Both the position numbers and the translations under genes were made by a program. DNA of 64,000 nucleotides from Chaetoderma sp. LZ-2023a (taxonomy: Eukaryota > Mollusca > Caudofoveata > Chaetodermatida > Chaetodermatidae). The stretch lies in contig CM067366.1 in the NCBI GenBank assembly GCA_034401795.1, forward strand, positions 69,556,514 through 69,620,513. Direction: 5' to 3'. Numbering within the stretch: position 1 is the stretch's first letter; every line of letters begins with the position of its first letter. Positions 59,257-64,000 of the stretch are shown here, one piece after another. A model generated the notes under the pieces. The model saw nothing but the letters and a program-made list of their open reading frames with translations. It did no database searches and was not told where the DNA came from.

Positions 59257-59929
59257 CTTAGGAAACCGCCATTATGGTAATGAATTTCTGTAGTAACTAA
59301 TGTTTGTTGGGCTATAACGTGCCCGTTATATACAGGGAAATAAGATCAGTCTGATTTCGGCGAGGAAGTGAAACATGTAGGGTGAAATGATAAGGAAGAG
59401 AACATATATATATAGAATATTATTTATGTATATATTATTTGTTTAGGAAATGATAACATATATAGTCAGTATAAACGTATATACAGCGTGTTCATATATT
59501 TCTTCTAGACAAGACTTATATACATACATGGCTACCACACGACAGCATAAATCCTGATATGTTCGTATTATAATAAGTTATGGCTCATTATGTAATATTA
59601 AGGTTAACAATGCCAAATAAATTATATGTAGACAATTTCATTCGAGCATTTAAACAAGAGTGTAGTTATACATTATCACTGATATTTAAACAGTATTGAT
59701 TGCGTAACTTTGAGATTAGAACAATAGTCAGTTACACTTCTTTAAATTCGATCGAATATCTTAATAATTCGACTGAAAGTTGTAACTCGTATAACAGCAA
59801 CAACCGAGTGAAATCGTATTCAAATTATGAGAAAACGTATTTTGTGTACTGAATTAAACTGCAATTAAACTCCATATTATGGAGCGCAATCACTTAGTCA
59901 CTATAAACAGGTGCCTCTTCATATACGGA
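59257..59929. other. Unique AT-rich DNA, faint Pal relic at 59750-59825
   Basis: ATCGAATATCTTAATAATTCGACTGAAAG and AACAGCAACAACCGAGTGAAATC keep the order of the core arms. Confidence 0.35.
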
Positions 59930-60326
59930 TCCATTTCTAGCTATGCCACGCCCATTTCTAGCTAAGCTACGCCCATTTTGCCTTGTGTTGGAATCGATTT
60001 ATATACTCTGAAGCCTAAACTACTAGAATCACAATTTATTTAAAGGTAAACTATGCAGTTAAGATGTTGAATATGTTGAAAACTAATTTGACTGGTGTCT
60101 ATTGCTGCCTATGGCAGCAACAGCTTCCAGTCAAATTAGTTTCAAAATATTCAATAAAATGTTTATTAAATACTAATTCCATAAAAGATATACAATTCGT
60201 ACACCTGACAGACTTTTCGAACTTCATGACTGAGAGCCCTATGCCATTTTGATTGTGACGTCAGGTAATGTGTCGTATTTAATGATTGATGACGTAACAC
60301 ACATGAGTGACAGATCTCTTTATAGA
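59930..60326 (+). mobile_element. Pal-B, full length
   Basis: GCTATGCCACGCCCATTTCTA and GCTAAGCTACGCCC open the element. The core (60064-60156) has TATTGCTGCCTATGGCAGCAACA at its tip. The CRE side keeps TGACGTCA at 60256-60263 and ends near GTGACAGATCTCTTTATAG. Confidence 0.87.
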
Positions 60327-60628
60327 ATGAACTTGTTACATGATATGCCTTTTGGAGCCATAATTTGGTGGTTTTTCAAAACAGGTGGTAAAAAATCACA
60401 TGCCTCAAAGAAGCTCCAAAAGCCACGTGGTCTCATGGGCATGTTTAGTTGTAAATTATATTGTGTTGTGAAAGACGTAATTAACATACATTTTATAATA
60501 CAAGTAACACTGATTATTGGAAGAAAGTTGGATTCATAGCACAATTCATGTATTACGTATTTTATATAATTATATGAGTATTTAAAATTGACGATAAGAA
60601 TATAATTAGATTTTGTCGTCCGATTCTA
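60327..60628. other. No recognisable feature
   Basis: Unique AT-rich sequence. A 96-codon frame at 60249-60539 (+) overlaps Pal-B and is not recognised. Confidence 0.35.
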
Positions 60629-60769
60629 CTACTCGTCAAACTCCTCTGTTCCCGAGTCCAACGATCCCAGAATCGCCACGGGGATTTGCCCGTCGCCATT
60701 ACTGCTACGATCATCTCTAGCAGAGATATTGTGGCTGGGTAAAACGTCATTGGAAGTGTCAGATATCCC
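60629..60769 (-). CDS. Candidate 3'-terminal exon, unknown protein
   Basis: On the minus strand, TCTATGTGTTCGCAG, a good splice acceptor, is followed by 46 codons and TAG (60629-60631). The peptide begins GISDTSNDVLPSHNIS and ends GQIPVAILGSLDSGTEEFDE, with mixed composition, no repeats and an acidic C-terminus. The upstream candidate exon at 62475-62524 ends in phase 0 and this one can start in phase 0. No AATAAA was found shortly downstream on that strand. I recognise no family. Confidence 0.3.
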   Translation of the reverse strand, partial: GISDTSNDVLPSHNISARDDRSSNGDGQIPVAILGSLDSGTEEFDE

Positions 60770-60771
60770 CT

Positions 60772-61242
60772 GCGAACACATAGACATAATCGTGTTAAAA
60801 ACTTAACCGCCATAGCAGTTTTTGAATTTTAAATTAAGTTTGCGTAAAATTTAAACATTTTCGAATTGAAATTGTTCCCATTTGTCTGTTACAATGTAGT
60901 GTTACTTTTTGTAACCTATTCCATTAATTGTAATTAATTCTTGTAATCATATGTGAATCAGTTTCATGATTCGAACTTAGATTGCAATTACAACATTCTA
61001 TAGACGAAATCATAATGATTATATGAAAAACAATTTGACTGAAAGTAGTTGATGTTATAAATAGCTTTTCTACTTAGCTACCTTCGTTGAAATGGCACCG
61101 TAGGCTAATGTATATGGTGAAACTGAAATCATCTTCTTAAGCGACACCTTAGCGATAGACCACAATTGCAGTAAGGCTAATAAATAAATTAAAACTTTGC
61201 AAAACTAAAACAGAAACATGTTAGTTAGTAGGAAATGTACTG
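60772..61242. other. No recognisable feature; faint Pal-like scrap at 61022-61070
   Basis: ATATGAAAAACAATTTGACTGAAAG may be a Pal arm. The rest is unique. Confidence 0.3.
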
Positions 61243-61325
61243 GTGAATATTTTGAAACATAATTGGATTTGGAAGACATTGTTTCCTTAGGCAGCAAATT
61301 ACGTTCAAAATATTCAACAGAACAT
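61243..61325. mobile_element. Pal core, variant C
   Basis: GTGAATATTTTGAAACATAA and TTGGATTTGGAAGACATTGTT pair loosely with AAATTACGTTCAAAATATTCAAC. It is the counterpart of 31915-31995. Confidence 0.6.
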
Positions 61326-61454
61326 TTTATTTTGCTTTGCAAACAGCCTAAGTTATTCTGAGCTATCCTGTAATTAGCCACCGTGACAGATGCATCTTTA
61401 TAGATGTGATTCTCTATAGAATATAGCGTTTTAGAGTCAACACTTTGTTGTTCT

Positions 61455-61667
61455 TTAACCATTTCATGACGAAGCCGGCCAAAACAGGACTCTGCAGTGG
61501 TCTTAAGTAACGTACATTTGCAGGAAAAATAAAAACCCTTTTAATAGTAACAGAGCCAGTCATTCTAGTAGTAAATTCCCAAAAATTGCCTTCTCTTGGC
61601 CTGTAGGTGGACATTTAATAAGTAAATATTTTGATTTTCCTTACAAAAATCGGCCGTTAAAGGTTAA
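61455..61667. mobile_element. HP hairpin MITE, one stem arm rearranged
   Basis: TTAA bounds both ends (61455-61458 and 61664-61667). The ends AACCATTTCATGACGAAGCCG and CGGCCGTTAAAGGTTAA match the family. The left stem arm is replaced by AAAATAAAAACCCTTTTAATAG. Confidence 0.8.
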
Positions 61668-62187
61668 GACTGGTGGTTGAAAACGCGCCTGTCTTAAAGA
61701 ACCACAATCGTTTGGTCCCAAAATGGAGGTGGTCTCTTGAGAAGGGCTGACTTACAGAGTATTTCCGTTCAAATTATTTTCTAAATACAGTTTATTTTTA
61801 GTTAGGCATTGTGAAGCTATAAGATTGAAAGTCAAAACTGGTCTTAAAACCTATTGAATTTTGCGTATCCTATTCAAAATAGCCATGGTTAGCAAGGCCT
61901 AGGCATATAATTAGTGACCCGCATCGTACAACGAACATGTGCGCACAAGTAATCAAGCGTATGAGAATCATTACAAAGATTAAATTGATAAAGATTTTAT
62001 TTATCTTGAACAAAACCAGCAGTGACGCCAGCATTCTGAACGCCTGTGGTAAGATCAAATTTGTACAGAAAAGTATGACTCAATCAATCCTTTTCAATTC
62101 AACTTTTTAAATATATTATGATGCATAGAAGGCATCGCCCGTGTTTTCTATTGAAGGCTACGGTACATTTTGAGCAATTATATACAT
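61668..62187. other. No recognisable gene; possible short foldback at 61668-61740
   Basis: AAGACTGGTGGTTGAAAACG and GGAGGTGGTCTCTTGAGAAG resemble parts of CACCTGTCTT-type repeats. Confidence 0.3.
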
Positions 62188-62397
62188 TTAACTCAAGCCG
62201 GTCAAAATAGCTTCTGTAGTGGTCTTGAGAAAAATCCATTTGCAGCCAAGAGAAGACTTTTTGAAAATTATACCACTGGAACGAAGGTCATTGCAGTGGT
62301 GAATTTTCAAAAATTGTCTCCTCTTGGGCTGCAAATGGGCATTTTCTATGAAATTTTTTTTATTTTCATGAACAAATTTGAGGGGGAAATGGTTACT
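62188..62397. mobile_element. HP hairpin MITE, worn ends
   Basis: TTAACTCAAGCCGGTCAAAATAG begins the copy. The stem CAAGAGAAGACTTTTTGAAAA pairs with TTTTCAAAAATTGTCTCCTCTTG. The hairpin tip is reduced and the right end is decayed (AATGGTTACTATT). Confidence 0.75.
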
Positions 62398-62474
62398 ATT
62401 AAAATTAAGTCAAGCCACGTGCCAACTAGGTGTGTATAGAAAGATAACTCCTCCAAATTGGTCGTGATACTCAC

Positions 62475-62524
62475 GCTCCAACACGAATCGGGTTTTAAAA
62501 TCAAGCAATTTTCAGCAGTAATTC
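62475..62524 (-). CDS. Candidate 50-bp internal exon, unknown protein
   Basis: On the minus strand, TGCGTTTCTTTTTTAG, a pyrimidine-rich acceptor, precedes the segment, and GTGAGTATC, a strong donor, follows it. One frame is open (ITAENCLILKPDSCWS) and ends in phase 0, which is compatible with the candidate terminal exon at 60629-60769. The intervening 1.7 kb would be an intron holding one Pal core and two HP MITEs. Alternatively the longer unspliced frame (62346-62762) is read through by chance. Confidence 0.25.
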
Positions 62525-62894
62525 CTAAAAAAGAAACGCATTTCTCCTTCTCCATCTCGAACATAATCCATAATTCTTTAAATTTCCCAATACAATATGC
62601 AAACAATATTAGTATCACGCAATAACCCGCGAGCTCACGTGGAAATAAAACTATACCGAGGAAGCTGTTTCCATCGACTAAAGATCGATGGCCACGCGGG
62701 CCAGAATCTATTTTTCCATGCGGGCTTTCGGAATTTTTGAATGATGTGCAAACATCCGACATTATCTTTCTTCACAACACCATAAGAGAAATCAGAATTC
62801 TGAGTAAATCCTGTGAATTGACACGCGTGGATGATCAGAATACAATCATACAGCAGGCTGTTTGATATCTCAAACCTAATGAGCCTTAGGCTGC
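62525..62894. other. No recognisable feature beyond open frames on the minus strand
   Basis: Minus-strand frames cover the interval (62346-62762 and 62635-62898). An acceptor-like TTCACAG near 62816 and a donor-like GTATAG near 62656 could delimit another exon, but the phases do not match the neighbour at 62475-62524. Confidence 0.25.
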
Positions 62895-62940
62895 ACAAGA
62901 TTCCAGTTAAATTAGTTTAAAAATAAATATTTAACATGCT
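62895..62940. mobile_element. Pal fragment, right core arm
   Basis: GATTCCAGTTAAATTAGTTT followed by AAAAATAAATATTTAACATG. Confidence 0.5.
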
Positions 62941-63034
62941 ATTTCCTACAGCGTAAATAATTGATTACATTTGGTCTGTAGATTTTAATGTGTTGCTGCA
63001 CACCAGCCATGGAACCAATCTCGCACGTGACCTC

Positions 63035-63405
63035 CAATGGACCTTTCCAGTCTAATCATCCATCATATGATGTCATAATCAATTACATGACGTGTTGGGT
63101 CACGTCATAATTATGACGGCATGAATGACTCGATTTAGTCTGTCTTAAATGCTTAATAGTCCGACGCGTTGTACGAATTGTATGTGGTTGCTATTTAATA
63201 GACATGCTGTTGAATATTTTGAAACTAATTTGACTGAGCGTTGTTGCTACCCTGGGCAGCAACAGCACCCAGTCAAATTGGTTTCGAAATATTCAGCAGT
63301 TTGCCTGTATAGTTTTCCTGGAAATTGATAGTCAGGGAGATCAGGGATCGATCTCAACACGAGCGTGGCGTAGGTGGAGCTTAGCTAGCGATGAGCGGTC
63401 TATTG
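63035..63405 (-). mobile_element. Pal-A, full length
   Basis: The ends are CAATGGACCTTTCCAG and GAGCGGTCTATTG. The core (63207-63300) pairs through TTGTTGCTACCCTGGGCAGCAACA. CREs are mutated to TGATGTCA and TGACGGCA. A ~22-bp direct repeat (GGTCYATTGGATGGTTAA) follows at 63398-63435. Confidence 0.88.
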
Positions 63406-63522
63406 GATGGTTAAACTGGTCCATTGGATGGTTAAGTGATGACGTAATTCAGGTCCACCTGTTTGTTTTTCATTGAGCGCTTGTAATTTTCGTTGCTCAG
63501 TTTCAAGACAGGTAAGTATATA

Positions 63523-63562
63523 GGAAAGCTGTTGAATATTTTGAAACTAATTTGACTGGAAC
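63523..63562 (+). mobile_element. Pal half core with splice-donor-like start
   Basis: GGAAAGCTGTTGAATATTTT and GAAACTAATTTGACTGGAAC end abruptly before the next HP element. Confidence 0.7.
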
Positions 63563-63581
63563 TAGCTATTAGACAAATTCT

Positions 63582-63786
63582 TTAACCCTTTAATTCCCAA
63601 ATTTAGCCAATAAAGAACTGTTTTCTCATCAAAATGCCAATTTATAGACCAAGAGAAGAATGGTTCTCGAGCCCAGCATTCCAGTGGTTTAACTTTCAAA
63701 ATGAGTCTTCCCTTTGTCTGCAAATGGGCATTCCTCAAGACAACGGAGAAGGCCGGTTATTGTAGGTTTCTTCATGAAATGGTTAA
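63582..63786. mobile_element. HP hairpin MITE, tip partly deleted
   Basis: TTAA bounds both ends (63582-63585 and 63783-63786), with TTAACCCTTTAATTCCC on the left and TTCATGAAATGGTTAA on the right. The stem has lost the left half of the GACTGGCTCGG tip. Confidence 0.83.
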
Positions 63787-63862
63787 GAATAATCAACAGA
63801 GATTTCTTAATGATAATGACTTTGACATTTCTGGTCTTTAACTGTGAAATGGCTAAATCAGT

Positions 63863-63905
63863 GTTAACCCTTTCACTGACAAATCTATGAAAAAGGTAAA
63901 TTTTT
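63863..63905. mobile_element. HP left-end scrap
   Basis: TTAACCCTTTCACTGACAAA matches the HP terminus, but no stem follows. Confidence 0.4.
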
Positions 63906-63928
63906 TACGGTATAAAACCTTTTCCGTT

Positions 63929-63983
63929 GAATATTTTGAAATTAATTTCACTGGAGTTGAAATTAATTTCAAAAATATTCAAC
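63929..63983. mobile_element. Minimal Pal core
   Basis: CCGTTGAATATTTTGAAATT and AATTTCACTGGAGTTGAAAT form a 55-bp palindrome lacking the GCTGTTGCTGCC part. Confidence 0.7.
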
Positions 63984-64000
63984 AGTTTTCATGCATGGCT

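Overview
This window looks like intergenic or intronic DNA from an animal nuclear genome, most likely a marine invertebrate. The evidence is the AT-rich background, simple-sequence arrays hundreds of bases long, fossils of non-LTR and Penelope-like retroelements, many hairpin-forming miniature inverted-repeat elements (MITEs), and no prokaryotic gene organisation. I cannot name the species or phylum. No intact protein gene, rRNA or tRNA gene could be supported. Three weak candidate exons on the minus strand (11135-11311, 60629-60769 and 62475-62524) and one promoter-like module (17197-17332) are the only hints of host genes.

The dominant component is a family of roughly 400-bp elements, here called Pal. 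A central ~95-bp palindrome (arms starting GTTGAATATTTTGAAAC, tip GTTGCTGCC/GGCAGCAAC) is flanked on one side by CCCGCCC/GCTAAGCTCC boxes and on the other by clustered TGACGTCA (CRE) sites. Some thirty full copies, halves and relics lie between base 1 and base 63983. Two main subfamilies can be told apart by their flanks (Pal-A and Pal-B). I counted 24 exact TGACGTCA sites by eye and 22 lie inside Pal copies. For strand, + means the CCCGCCC side is on the left.

A second family of ~240-bp hairpins bounded by TTAACCC/GGGTTAA (here HP) has about ten copies and resembles piggyBac-type MITEs. A third TTAA-bounded foldback occurs twice, each time beside or inside a Pal element. Two further elements have exact 8-bp target-site duplications: one at 3905-7076, which was itself hit by a LINE, and one at 56503-57044.

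Retroelement remains: a frameshifted, 5'-truncated LINE (3943-6455) with endonuclease and YADD reverse-transcriptase motifs; a second fragment of a related LINE (21030-21315) that appears to have seeded an 800-bp Glu-repeat minisatellite; a LINE 3' fragment (34484-34789); and a Penelope-like GIY-YIG fragment at 39626-40022 that includes a perfect 108-bp inverted repeat. A 68-bp insert at 44654-44721, which shares 3'-end sequence with that Penelope-like fragment, sits inside a Pal element.

Layout: 1-8 kb Pal relics and the nested hAT-like/LINE element; 8-14.5 kb satellite, hairpins, triplet and tetranucleotide arrays; 14.5-20 kb an unassigned pyrimidine-rich stretch with the promoter-like module; 20-23 kb satellite, LINE fragment, purine minisatellite, Z-DNA-type tract and Pal-A; 23-34 kb mixed MITEs; 34-36 kb triplet arrays and tandem Pal copies; 38-45 kb Pal, Penelope fragment, GA and TTGG arrays, 21-bp minisatellite; 48-53 kb triplet, 48-bp and 19-bp arrays; 56-59 kb hAT-like MITE and a 1.9-kb TAG/CAG array; 59-64 kb Pal and HP copies with candidate exons.
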